Positions 34,346 to 43,074 of a stretch of DNA of 64,000 bases are shown here, in pieces. The stretch spans positions 1 to 64,000 of the forward strand of contig CAVIKF010000004.1 in NCBI GenBank assembly GCA_963643505.1, in the 5' to 3' direction. The translations under genes were made by a program, and so were the position numbers. The stretch is from CAVEFW01 sp963643505 (lineage in GTDB: Bacteria; Actinomycetota; Coriobacteriia; Coriobacteriales; Eggerthellaceae). Under the pieces are notes generated by a model. The model did not search any database. It worked only from the letters and a program-made list of their open reading frames with translations, and was not told where the DNA came from. The first letter of the stretch is position 1. Every line of letters begins with the position of its first letter.

Positions 34346-35392
34346 CTATGGCAAATCCGTGGGAACGGGCGGAACGGCAGGAGTGTGATCACCCGTGAGC
34401 GCGGCAAGCTCGTCGGGAGACATACGGGTCGTACGACCGACAAACGGAGCCGGCGGGACTGCGAGCTTCCTGCGTTGCTCCTCCTGTTCCGTCTTCTTCC
34501 TCTCCTCACGTTGCCGCTCGACCTCTAAACGAACCTTCTTCGTCTCGTAGCGGTACTTTCCCAACTCAAGGCCCCTCAACTCCGCACGCATAAGGGGCTC
34601 GCCAACCATGATGGCGTCAGGATCGCACAAGGCGATGCGCGCCGCATCGTCAGCCCCCTGGACGCCAGACACCGACACGAAGGGGCATCCTTTCGGTACA
34701 CAAGGACGCAGGGTCATCGACACTCTAAAGTCAACCTCTCCCGTTTGGGGATCGCGGTTATCGGCACCGATGATGCGAGCACCCGCGTTCAAGGCCGCCT
34801 GCAACTCCTCATCATCGCGAACCTTGACAAGCGCATCCAAGCACAGTGAATCGCACACGTCGATGTAGCTTCTGAAGGTCTCCTCGTCAAAGATGGAGTA
34901 GGTAAGGACCACGCCAGCCGCGCCAAGGGACTTTGCCTCATACAACTGGTATTCGTCGACGATGGTGTCCTCAAATACCAAGGGAACATTGACGACTTGG
35001 GACAATTCGGCGAAGGTAGCGATGGACCCGCCGTACATCGAAGGCTCGACCGCATAGCAAATCGCGCATGCACCTGCCAGTTCGAGTTCGGTAGCGATCT
35101 TGATCGGGTCAAAATCCTCCACGATCACACCAGCTTCAGGGCTCGCCTTCTTGATTTCGCATACATAGCCTATGTTTTCCCCCAAGAGAGCCTGACCGAA
35201 GGAGAACAGCGTGCCATAGGGCGTTGAGACACCACGGACCGAGCACCTGTTGCCGTGGCCAGAGGTCGCTTCGCTCATCTGCCTGTTGAGCTCAAGCGTT
35301 GCCGCGCGCCTCACCTCGTAGATATCACGTCCAATCTTCGCCTCTGCAACGCGTTCCCGCGCATTGCTCATCAGCTCGTCGAGAAATCCCAT
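34346..35392 (-). CDS. TrpC-like (IGPS-fold) protein with degenerate active site
   Basis: 348 residues from the ATG at 35392 (GAGG upstream). Residues ~30-270 align with indole-3-glycerol-phosphate synthase: 'VCEIKKASPEAGVIVEDFDP', 'PLVFEDTIVDEYQLYEA', 'LVKVRDDEELQAALNAGARI', 'IGADNRDPQTGEVDF' and 'VSVSGVQGADDAARI'. One active-site Lys (in CEIKK) is kept. Four other positions that are catalytic or substrate-binding in IGPS differ: Lys to Glu141, Glu to Lys190, Asn to Asp211 and Glu to Val241. A charged ~75-residue C-terminal extension with a coiled-coil start is not in normal TrpC. No trp gene is nearby; gshA follows. It is probably not a tryptophan enzyme; the actual role is unknown. Alignment is from memory of the family. 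Confidence 0.8.
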   Translation of the reverse strand: MGFLDELMSNARERVAEAKIGRDIYEVRRAATLELNRQMSEATSGHGNRCSVRGVSTPYGTLFSFGQALLGENIGYVCEIKKASPEAGVIVEDFDPIKIATELELAGACAICYAVEPSMYGGSIATFAELSQVVNVPLVFEDTIVDEYQLYEAKSLGAAGVVLTYSIFDEETFRSYIDVCDSLCLDALVKVRDDEELQAALNAGARIIGADNRDPQTGEVDFRVSMTLRPCVPKGCPFVSVSGVQGADDAARIALCDPDAIMVGEPLMRAELRGLELGKYRYETKKVRLEVERQREERKKTEQEEQRRKLAVPPAPFVGRTTRMSPDELAALTGDHTPAVPPVPTDLP

Positions 35393-35541
35393 ATTGTCCT
35401 CTTCTCCTCCACAAGAGAGCGTGCTACTGCAAACATCGTATTCGCCATGCTCATTCGTCAATTTACAAGCGCTCATGATACCCGCCCTTCCCTTGCGTCA
35501 CAAAAGACCGATATCCAGACTCCCATTCGACCAACCGTCCC

Positions 35542-36402
35542 CTAAAGGGAGGTGATGACCATCTGGAGGGCACGTCCGAACAACTTGCCCGCTCCGTTGC
35601 GCACGCCGAAACGAACCGCCTCGGGATCGCTCACCACGCTGCCCGAGAGAGCGTCGACACCCCACTTGAACAGTGTTGGCGCCATCACGACGCTAGGTCC
35701 GACCATGGTGACATGGGCACCTTCAGCAAGAGTGAGCAAACGCGGAGCCGTCTTGTTGATAAGCGTCACCCCTGTGATGAACGCAAAGTCCGCCGCCGGC
35801 ATCACGTACTCGCAAGCCGGGTCCGGCGTATCCCACTCGTCGGAGCATTTGCGCTCGAGCACGGTCAGGTTCGCATAGTCCGCGATGGTCGTCACACGGG
35901 GGAAATGGCCGACGACGACCACGTTCGCGTCACCACGCGCCTCGATCTCGGGACGCATCATGTCAAACGCGTCGAGTTTCATGCCAAGACGCGGACCGCG
36001 CTCGTTGGCTTGGGTGGCCGCGTCGGTGGCCTCAGGCCCCACCGGCTTTGCCGCAACTCCTTCAGCGCACTCGTACTTTGTCGCGAGACCGTTTGTCGCG
36101 AGACGCTCCGGATTTGAGTACCAAGCGTTGAGCGCCGCAACGCCAAGCGTCGCCTCGCTAAAGCACCAGCTCTTTGAAAGCGTAGCGATGTCACGCAGGG
36201 TCCGTCCACGCAAATCGCCCTTCTCGGTGCGCGGCATGCCGTCACGCGCCGTCCATGCGACACCCATGCCACACTCCGCCTCGACATAGGACCACGCAAG
36301 GCCCATGCCGTAGTCGGTTACCTGGACATCCTCGGGGATTCCCGCAATCATCTCGTCGTACAAGCTCCATGGATCTGTGGATGTTGCCGTGAAAGCGCTC
36401 AT
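35542..36402 (-). CDS. DUF364/DUF4213 putative heavy-metal chelation protein
   Basis: 286 residues from the ATG at 36402 (AAGGAG upstream). An N-terminal DUF4213 region ('QVTDYGMGLAWSYVEA', 'LRDIATLSKSWCFSEATLGV') is followed by the DUF364 domain with 'VVVVGHFPRVTTIADYANLT', 'EYVMPAADFAFITGVTLINK' and 'VTMVGPSVVMAPTLFKWG'. Family members are proposed to bind metals such as molybdenum or tungsten, without biochemical proof. It lies 91 bases downstream of a MoaB/Mog-type gene on the same strand, which supports a link to molybdenum. Five or six Cys residues are spread through it but form no classical motif. The spacer upstream contains a short ATATGGA repeat. Confidence 0.82.
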   Translation of the reverse strand: MSAFTATSTDPWSLYDEMIAGIPEDVQVTDYGMGLAWSYVEAECGMGVAWTARDGMPRTEKGDLRGRTLRDIATLSKSWCFSEATLGVAALNAWYSNPERLATNGLATKYECAEGVAAKPVGPEATDAATQANERGPRLGMKLDAFDMMRPEIEARGDANVVVVGHFPRVTTIADYANLTVLERKCSDEWDTPDPACEYVMPAADFAFITGVTLINKTAPRLLTLAEGAHVTMVGPSVVMAPTLFKWGVDALSGSVVSDPEAVRFGVRNGAGKLFGRALQMVITSL

Positions 36403-36493
36403 GAAAAACTCTCCTTGATAACGGGTTGTTCGAATTGGGTATGGATTTGATATGGATTGGATATGGAGTCTGATCGACCCTGACTTTGCCGAC

Positions 36494-36976
36494 TTAGTGG
36501 CCGCCGCCAGCCACCATCTTGACAGCGTGGGGCAAGGCACTAACGATACCTTCCCAATTCTCCGTTGCCGCCTTCTTGCTACCGGGAAGGTTGATGACGA
36601 TGCAATGACCACGCTGCATGCAAACGGCGCGTGACAACATGGCATGGGGCGTGATTTGGAGACTGTGGTAGCGCATGGCCTCAGCGATGCCGGGAACCTC
36701 GCGATCACATACCGCACGAGTCGCCTCAGGCGTCACATCACGCAAAGACAGACCACTTCCGCCGCAGGTCAGCACGATATCGGCCTTCAACTCGTCAGCC
36801 CCCCTCACGATCTCGGCGCAGATTTGGTCCATCTCGTCCTTGACGACGACGTGGCTTAGGCACTCCCATCCGTTGTCGGCGATAAGCTGCTCGAGAGCAG
36901 CACCTGCGGTGTCCTCCTTCATGGAGCGGGTGTCAGAGCACGTAATAATGGTGAACGTCGGTTTTTCGACAGACAT
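36494..36976 (-). CDS. MoaB/Mog-family molybdopterin adenylyltransferase
   Basis: 160 residues, close to the MoaB length. The family activates molybdopterin by adenylylation before metal insertion. Motifs: 'TFTIITCSDTRSMKEDTAG' at the N-terminus, 'DIVLTCGGSGLSLRDVTPEA' (the TGGTG-like loop reading TCGGSG), 'HAMLSRAVCMQRGHCIVINL' and 'PGSKKA'. Ends in GGGH. Whether it is MoaB or Mog cannot be settled by sequence alone. A TATAAT box lies at 37030-37035 on the leftward strand, about 55 bases before the start. Probably cotranscribed with the DUF364 gene. Confidence 0.9.
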   Translation of the reverse strand: MSVEKPTFTIITCSDTRSMKEDTAGAALEQLIADNGWECLSHVVVKDEMDQICAEIVRGADELKADIVLTCGGSGLSLRDVTPEATRAVCDREVPGIAEAMRYHSLQITPHAMLSRAVCMQRGHCIVINLPGSKKAATENWEGIVSALPHAVKMVAGGGH

Positions 36977-37292
36977 GGTGTCTCCTTTTTCGAGTGTCCT
37001 CGATTGACGGTCCTTTTCTTGTCGAGGTCATTATAGTCCCGCGACAACGAACTTACGCTCCGACTCGTCGCAGAAGGCCTTTCTTTCGCGGCCGCGAAGC
37101 TTGTACAAGTTTGAAAGGAATATCGCCTAACGTTGGTTAAATGAAGTACCATGAAGCCACGACATCACTGCGGTCTTCACACGACAATCGAAGGAGAAAG
37201 GTATGGCCCCTAACACGGCTCGCTGCGTGCAGTCAGATGCGACTTCTAACATCTGTCGGTTCCATCTCTTGCCAAACAGGAGCGCAAAACCG

Positions 37293-37859
37293 ATGACGTA
37301 CCGCTTCTCCCCCTACATAAAACCCCTCGGCGCCCTTCTCGTCGCCAGCGTTCTTGGCATGGGATGTCTGACAGGACTCGCTGGTTGTGCGAGCAACACC
37401 AGCACGGACACCGCTAGCAAGAACGACACCTCGACACTGGCCCAAAAGACGACAAGGCTCAACGATCGATACGGTTCGTTCTCTCCTGACGTGGCAAGCG
37501 ACTACTCCATCCCCTACACCATCCAAGTTGAAGGGACGACCTACGTAGACGAGGAAGGCAATGTGATCAAAACGGCAGGCACCGAGTACACCGTAGATGT
37601 CTCCATCGACCCCTATCGGCTTCTTTGGAGCGCAACAGGGACCATTATCGACATCGATTACACCACCGACCTCGCAGTCGTCCGTCTCACCTCCGCCGAG
37701 GAAGGTCACTTTTCCACGACGGACATCCTGATTTCCTACGCAAATTACCTTTCGGTCGGCGAATACGACCTCGGTATCGGCAAGAACGTATCATTCCAAT
37801 ACCTTCTGACCGATCCCATGCGCAATCCTTTGCAGGCATACCGCGTAGCTCTCGTCTAA
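37293..37859 (+). CDS. Predicted lipoprotein
   Basis: 188 residues from the ATG at 37293, chosen because it begins an intact lipoprotein signal peptide ('MTYRFSPYIKPLGALLVASV', lipobox 'LAGC'). AGGAG lies ten bases upstream. An in-frame ATG at 37203 has an even better AAGGAG but would add 30 polar residues ahead of the signal peptide; it may give a longer isoform or mark a mis-set start. The mature protein is beta-rich, with a 'GTTYVDEEGNVIKTAGTEYT' region and repeated DY/DP motifs, and no recognised family. Convergent with eno across a shared terminator. Confidence 0.75.
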   Translation: MTYRFSPYIKPLGALLVASVLGMGCLTGLAGCASNTSTDTASKNDTSTLAQKTTRLNDRYGSFSPDVASDYSIPYTIQVEGTTYVDEEGNVIKTAGTEYTVDVSIDPYRLLWSATGTIIDIDYTTDLAVVRLTSAEEGHFSTTDILISYANYLSVGEYDLGIGKNVSFQYLLTDPMRNPLQAYRVALV

Positions 37860-37869
37860 TCGGAAAAAC

Positions 37870-37907
37870 AGAAAGGGGGAAGGTGCGATCGCCTTCCCCC
37901 TGTTCTT
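37870..37907. terminator. Bidirectional terminator between the lipoprotein gene and eno
   Basis: GGGGGAAGG (37875-37883) pairs with CCTTCCCCC (37892-37900). T-rich sequence follows in both directions (TGTTCTTT rightward, TTTCTGTTTTT leftward), so both convergent genes can end here. Confidence 0.88.
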
Positions 37908-37924
37908 TAGACTGATGCGCCAGA

Positions 37925-39217
37925 CTAGCGCTTGATGTTGTAGAACGCGTCGAGACCGGCGTACTTGGCTTGGGTATCGAGCTCCTCCTCGATACGGAGC
38001 AACTGGTTGTACTTGGCGATACGGTCGGAACGACACGGTGCACCGGTCTTGATCTGGCCGGTGTTGCAAGCAACCGCAAGATCGGCGATCGTGGAGTCCT
38101 CGGTCTCGCCGGAGCGGTGGCTCATGACGCAAGCGTAGCCAGCCTGCTTTGCCATCTCGATGGCCTCGAGGGTCTCGGTCAGAGAGCCGATTTGGTTGAC
38201 CTTGATGAGAATGGCGTTGGCGCACCCCATCTCGATGCCCTTCTTGAGGCGCTTGCTGTTCGTGACGAACAGGTCATCGCCGACAAGTTGGATGCGATCG
38301 CCAATGCGCTCGGTCAGCTTCTTCCAACCATCCCAGTCCTCCTCAGCCATGCCGTCCTCGATGGAGATGATCGGGAACTCATCAACGAGGGCAGACCAGT
38401 AGTCGACCATCTCGTCACTCGTCAGCTCACGGCCTTCACCAGCCAAGACGTACTTACCGGTCTCAGCGTTATAAAACTCGGTGGAAGCCGGGTCCATGGC
38501 GAACATGATATCGACGCCGGGCTTGTAACCGGCAATCTCACACGCCTTGGAGATGTACTCCAAAGGCTCCTTGTTCGTGGTGAAGTTCGGAGCGAAACCA
38601 CCCTCGTCGCCGACGCCACCACCGAGACCCGCATCATGCAGGACCTTCTTGAGCGTGTGGTAGATCTCGACGCACCAACGCAAAGCCTCCTTGAAGGACG
38701 GAGCACCGACCGGCATGATCATGAACTCCTGGAAGTCGACATTGTTGTCAGCATGGACACCGCCGTTGAGGATGTTCATCATCGGAGTAGGCAAGACATG
38801 CGCACCAGCGCCGCCGACATACTTGTACAACGGCAGCTCGGCGGCGTCCGCAGCGGCCTTAGCAGCTGCAAGGCTTGCGCCGAGGATGGCGTTGGCGCCG
38901 AATTTGCCCTTGTTGTCGGTACCATCGGCCTCGATCATAGCCGCATCGATGGCGCGCTGGTCCTCGGCCTCGACACCGAGGAGAATCTCGGCAATGTCCT
39001 CGTTGACGTGGTCGACAGCGTTTTGGACACCCTTGCCCATATAGCGATCCTTATCGCCATCACGCAACTCAACGGCCTCGAACGCGCCGGTAGAAGCGCC
39101 TGAGGGGACGATTGCGCGGCCAAAAGAACCGTCCTCCAACACAACCTCGACCTCGACTGTCGGGTTACCGCGAGAATCCAAAACCTCACGACCGTACACA
39201 TCAACAATGATGCCCAT
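37925..39217 (-). CDS. eno: Enolase
   Basis: 430 residues. Converts 2-phosphoglycerate to phosphoenolpyruvate in glycolysis. The sequence is a standard enolase: 'VYGREVLDSRGNPTVEVEV' at the start, 'SGASTGAFEAVELRD', 'NVDFQEFMIMPVGAPSFKEA', metal ligands in 'MDPASTEFY', 'SIEDGMAEEDWDGW' and 'LVGDDLFVTN', and the signature 'ILIKVNQIGSLTET' then 'SHRSGETEDSTIADL'. Strong AAGGAGG ribosome-binding site. A possible promoter (TTGCGC 39324-39329, 19-base spacer, TAGAAT 39299-39304) lies about 85 bases upstream, so high expression is likely. Confidence 0.98.
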   Translation of the reverse strand: MGIIVDVYGREVLDSRGNPTVEVEVVLEDGSFGRAIVPSGASTGAFEAVELRDGDKDRYMGKGVQNAVDHVNEDIAEILLGVEAEDQRAIDAAMIEADGTDNKGKFGANAILGASLAAAKAAADAAELPLYKYVGGAGAHVLPTPMMNILNGGVHADNNVDFQEFMIMPVGAPSFKEALRWCVEIYHTLKKVLHDAGLGGGVGDEGGFAPNFTTNKEPLEYISKACEIAGYKPGVDIMFAMDPASTEFYNAETGKYVLAGEGRELTSDEMVDYWSALVDEFPIISIEDGMAEEDWDGWKKLTERIGDRIQLVGDDLFVTNSKRLKKGIEMGCANAILIKVNQIGSLTETLEAIEMAKQAGYACVMSHRSGETEDSTIADLAVACNTGQIKTGAPCRSDRIAKYNQLLRIEEELDTQAKYAGLDAFYNIKR

Positions 39218-39422
39218 CAGAGCCTCCTTAAGAGTAAGTTTCGTTTCGCTGTGCGCCGGGTGGCTCCAACACGCCCAGGCGCAATTTGCTTGAGGGATAT
39301 TCTAACGTGCTGAGGCTATCTTTGCGCAAGGAAGGTGGCAAAAGACTACAATCGCGCCGCGAACATCACCGACCTGAATACGCGATGCCCCTTCAAGCGA
39401 CTGAGCCTGCATCCACTCTCCG

Positions 39423-40214
39423 TCAGAGAAACACCGCGATGCCCAAGCAAAGAGCGAGGCCGATGACGAGGGTCGCCGCAGACGCCGGGGCCACGCGTGT
39501 CTGAGCGAGGGACGTGCGATTTGTCGCCATGCCGTAGCAACGAGCGTCCATGGCATCCGCCAAGCGATCAGCGCGGCGGAACAACCCGACGAACACGGGG
39601 ACAAACACGCCACCCCAAGCGCCAAGCCTGTCCGCAAGCGACCCGTCAAACCTTGCTCCGCGCGCCAGACGGGCATCACGAACTCGCTCGACCTCCACCG
39701 CAAGAAGCGGGATGAAGCGCAATGCGATGGAAAACACCGTCGTGACGTCATCGACGGGGACATGGAGAAGACGCAAGGGGCGAAGCATCCAACCAAAGGC
39801 AGCCGTGAGCTCGGTGGACGTGCTGGTAAAACAAACGACCATGCTACCCAAAGAGAGCAACAGCATACGAAGAGCAAGAAAGACACCCCGCTGAAGACCG
39901 CCGGCAACAATCGCAACGCTCCCCCACGCCACCAAAACGTCGGAGGCCTCACTGGTCCAGGCAAACATGTTGAACAAAACCGAAAAGCCCATGAGAACAT
40001 ATATCGGTATCAAGATTCCGAAATATCGACGCGGCGGCACCCGCGACGCGAGCATCACGGCGCCGAGCGCAACGGCGAAGATCGCCAACCCTGCCCACGT
40101 GGTCGCGAAGAACACACAGATGGTGAACGCGAATAGCAATACAATCTTCACCCGCGTGTCGCAGGCGTGGATAGACGAGCCAGTTGTGACATATGTGGAA
40201 CCTCGGAGCTTCAT
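39423..40214 (-). CDS. ECF transporter transmembrane (T) component
   Basis: 263 residues with five or six membrane helices. EcfT couples the ATPase pair to a substrate-binding S subunit for vitamin or metal uptake. The two coupling-helix motifs are seen as 'VRDARLARGARF' and 'DAMDARCYGM'; the second has Cys where AMEARGY-type proteins carry Gly. No EcfA or S subunit gene is in the window, so its substrate cannot be inferred. It follows the helicase gene by 57 bases on the same strand. Confidence 0.88.
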   Translation of the reverse strand: MKLRGSTYVTTGSSIHACDTRVKIVLLFAFTICVFFATTWAGLAIFAVALGAVMLASRVPPRRYFGILIPIYVLMGFSVLFNMFAWTSEASDVLVAWGSVAIVAGGLQRGVFLALRMLLLSLGSMVVCFTSTSTELTAAFGWMLRPLRLLHVPVDDVTTVFSIALRFIPLLAVEVERVRDARLARGARFDGSLADRLGAWGGVFVPVFVGLFRRADRLADAMDARCYGMATNRTSLAQTRVAPASAATLVIGLALCLGIAVFL

Positions 40215-40271
40215 GACACACAGTATAGCGTTGCCTTCCCGCGTCTTTCGAAGAGGGCGCAGGCACGTCGA

Positions 40272-42947
40272 TTAACGACGGGGAGCGTCTGCCTGGAAGC
40301 CAACGAAATAGCTTTCGAACACCACCTCACCGCCATCCTGCGTGGCGTCCAAGTCAACCGCCGCAACGATGCGGAAATCCCTCGAGTCCTCCCGGTCGCG
40401 GAACAGCTGGACTACATCCCAGCGATGATCGATTTGCTCACGGGCACAATCGAGGAGGAAGTACGTGGCGTTGTGGGCATCGGCATCGGTCCCAATCTCC
40501 TCAAACTCCTCGTAGTAGGAATCGAGGACATCTCTCCATCTCATGATGCCATAGCCCCAATCTCCATCCAACTCTCCCAAGGCCTCACAGTCACGACGGG
40601 CTGCAAGCACGACGCGCTTCCAAAGGGCATTGCGCACGAGCACGGTAAGACCACGGCGATCCGCCACGACCACATCGACAGGTACTGCAACCTCGACACT
40701 CTCATCACCGTCGAAATTCGTACCCGCCCATTCGTCGACAAGGCTGCTGTCGACACTTCTCACGACGACCCCGAGCCAACTGGCGATGTCATCGAGGCGT
40801 TCTGTGCGCTTGCCGAGAGGAATCGTGCGGTCAAGAACGCGATAGACGTCGGAGAGGTAACGCAGCAAGACGCCTTCGCTGCGAGCAAGGTTGTATGCGG
40901 CGACATAGCTCTTGAACGTGTGGCCCCCCTCAACCATCTCACGCACTACGCTCTTGGGGAGAAGCTCGTGTTCAGCCGCCCAAGGCACACCCTCACAATA
41001 CAAGGCAAAAGCGGCCTCGAGCGTCTCCTCCAAAGGCTTCGGATAGGTGACCTCCTCCAACTTCTCGAGGCGCTCCTCAAACCCGACGCCGTCGGCCTTC
41101 ATCTCGGCCATAGCCCGATCCTTCGCACGCCTCTCCTGTGCGCGCAAAACGCGAGCGGGATTCTCTACCGTGGCCTCGACCATGGAGATAAGGTCGAGCT
41201 CATACTCATCGCTTTCTGGGTCGAGCAACTCGAGCGCAGCGAGCATAAACGGCGAAAGCGGCTGGTCAAGAGCGAAATCTTGCGGCAAATCGACTGTCAC
41301 GTAGTAGTCGGGCCTCCACCCACGTTCAACGCCTTCAACCAGAGAGACGAGCTCGTCTGAATCGCCATTTTGCACCACGCGTCCCTTTTCATCGAGCCAA
41401 TCATGCCTCACAACACCTGCGGCTTCGAGGGTGGAGAACAACTCCTCGGCGCGAATACGGAGACGCGCCTTGACCTCGGGACCCTGCAGGCTCGAATCGA
41501 TCAGCGCAACCGTTCTTGCACGGGCATCGCCGCCTTGCTCGATGATGTTGAGCACCATGGAGTGGGAGATCTTCAGGCGCGGACGCAACGTCTCAGGAGC
41601 AGAGCCCACCAACTTGTCAAACGTGTTGACATCCCAAGTCACTTGCCCCTCTCGAGGTTTTTTCAACTTGATCTTACGCTGTTTTGCAGGGTCGTTACCC
41701 GCCTTGGCGCGAAGCTTTGCATTCTCAATCTCGTGCTCGGGAGCTTGGACGATAACACAACCCTGGGTATCGAATCCGCTGCGTCCCGCACGTCCTGCAA
41801 TCTGGTGAAACTCGCGTGCGTTGAGGCGACGCGAGCGATGTCCGTCAAACTTGACAAGGGCTGTGAGCAAAACCGTATGGATAGGAACGTTGATTCCGAC
41901 ACCAAGGGTATCCGTGCCACAAATGACCGGAAGCAACCCCTGTTGCGCGAGCTTTTCCACAAGGAGGCGATAGCGTGGCAGCATACCGGCATGATGCACG
42001 GCGACACCGCACCCGAGAAGACGTTGCAAGATTTTGCCAAAAGCCGTGGAGAAGCTCGTTCCTTTCGCAGCGGCCTTGATGGCGTCGCGTTGCTCCTTTG
42101 TGGCGATACCGTAACTGGCAAGGGCCTGGGCACTCGCGACAGCCGCGTCCTGGGAGAAATGAACGGCATAGATCGGTCCCTCCCCGCGGCGCAACGCGAG
42201 CTCCACCGTGCCCTCCAAAGAGGTTTCCACGTAGCTGTATTCCAAAGGCACCGGACGAGGTGCATCCAATATGAGATCCACGTCGCGACAAGAAACTTCC
42301 TTCAACTTATCAGCAATGGCGCTAACGTCGCCCAGCGTGGCACTCATGAGCAGGAATTGGGTGTTCGGCAACGCAAGCAACGGCACCTGCCATGCCCATC
42401 CGCGATCCACGTCATCGTAGTAATGGAACTCATCCATGGCGACGAAACCGATCGGGGCGTCCTTGCCCTCGCTCAAAGCGCGATTGGCAAGGATCTCGGC
42501 GGTGCAACATACCACAGGCGCATCCGGGTTGATAGAGACGTCACCGGTGATCATGCCGACATTCTCGCGACCAAGGATACGAACGAGGTCGAAAAACTTC
42601 TCGCTGACCAAGGCCTTGATGGGAGCGGTATAGAAGGCAGAACCAGGACCTATGCACAAAGCACGAAACATGAGACCGAGTGCAACCATGCTCTTGCCCG
42701 ACCCTGTCGGTGTTCCAAGGATCACATGGTTGCCGACCATGAGAGAAAGCAAGGCATCCTCTTGGTGAGGCCAAAGCTCAAACCCTTGACCCTCCGTCCA
42801 CTCGAGAAACAACTCGAGGACATCGTCAGGGGTCGCATCCGGTTGGTTGTTCCACACGTCATCCGCCACGACCCCAAGGCTTCCTCGAGGTTCCCGCTCT
42901 ATCGTGCCGATGCTCTCTTCCTCCATAAATAAATCATCTTCCTGCAC
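40272..42947 (-). CDS. Ski2-like DEAD/DEAH-box helicase with DUF3516
   Basis: 891 residues. Helicase core: Walker A 'GTPTGSGKS' (78-86), DEFH box (172-175), 'LLMSATLGD' motif III, 'GVAVHHAGMLPRYR' and 'TDTLGVGINVPIHTVLL', and motif VI 'FHQIAGRAGRSGFD'. These are the signatures of the Ski2/Mtr4-like superfamily 2 RNA helicases of Actinomycetota. The C-terminal ~300 residues match DUF3516 ('VVRSVDSSLVDEWAG', 'MRWRDVLDSYYEEFEEIGTD'). A role in RNA turnover or ribosome assembly is inferred from eukaryotic Ski2 relatives and is unproven in bacteria. Divergent from the MATE gene. Confidence 0.92.
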   Translation of the reverse strand: MQEDDLFMEEESIGTIEREPRGSLGVVADDVWNNQPDATPDDVLELFLEWTEGQGFELWPHQEDALLSLMVGNHVILGTPTGSGKSMVALGLMFRALCIGPGSAFYTAPIKALVSEKFFDLVRILGRENVGMITGDVSINPDAPVVCCTAEILANRALSEGKDAPIGFVAMDEFHYYDDVDRGWAWQVPLLALPNTQFLLMSATLGDVSAIADKLKEVSCRDVDLILDAPRPVPLEYSYVETSLEGTVELALRRGEGPIYAVHFSQDAAVASAQALASYGIATKEQRDAIKAAAKGTSFSTAFGKILQRLLGCGVAVHHAGMLPRYRLLVEKLAQQGLLPVICGTDTLGVGINVPIHTVLLTALVKFDGHRSRRLNAREFHQIAGRAGRSGFDTQGCVIVQAPEHEIENAKLRAKAGNDPAKQRKIKLKKPREGQVTWDVNTFDKLVGSAPETLRPRLKISHSMVLNIIEQGGDARARTVALIDSSLQGPEVKARLRIRAEELFSTLEAAGVVRHDWLDEKGRVVQNGDSDELVSLVEGVERGWRPDYYVTVDLPQDFALDQPLSPFMLAALELLDPESDEYELDLISMVEATVENPARVLRAQERRAKDRAMAEMKADGVGFEERLEKLEEVTYPKPLEETLEAAFALYCEGVPWAAEHELLPKSVVREMVEGGHTFKSYVAAYNLARSEGVLLRYLSDVYRVLDRTIPLGKRTERLDDIASWLGVVVRSVDSSLVDEWAGTNFDGDESVEVAVPVDVVVADRRGLTVLVRNALWKRVVLAARRDCEALGELDGDWGYGIMRWRDVLDSYYEEFEEIGTDADAHNATYFLLDCAREQIDHRWDVVQLFRDREDSRDFRIVAAVDLDATQDGGEVVFESYFVGFQADAPRR

Positions 42948-43074
42948 TTATTCGCAAATCGCTTGTTAATTGACTATCATACTTCATCGAAACACACACA
43001 GCACTCGACAAGGTGCAACGGGCGATTCGCAAAGTCGCGCGCCTAAATCAAAACAACAAGAGAAGAGATCTAAC

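Noticed and set aside
34321..34509. Longer N-terminus for GshA
   Set aside because: The extra residues overlap the TrpC-like gene and have no family match; the ATG at 34320 has a proper ribosome-binding site.
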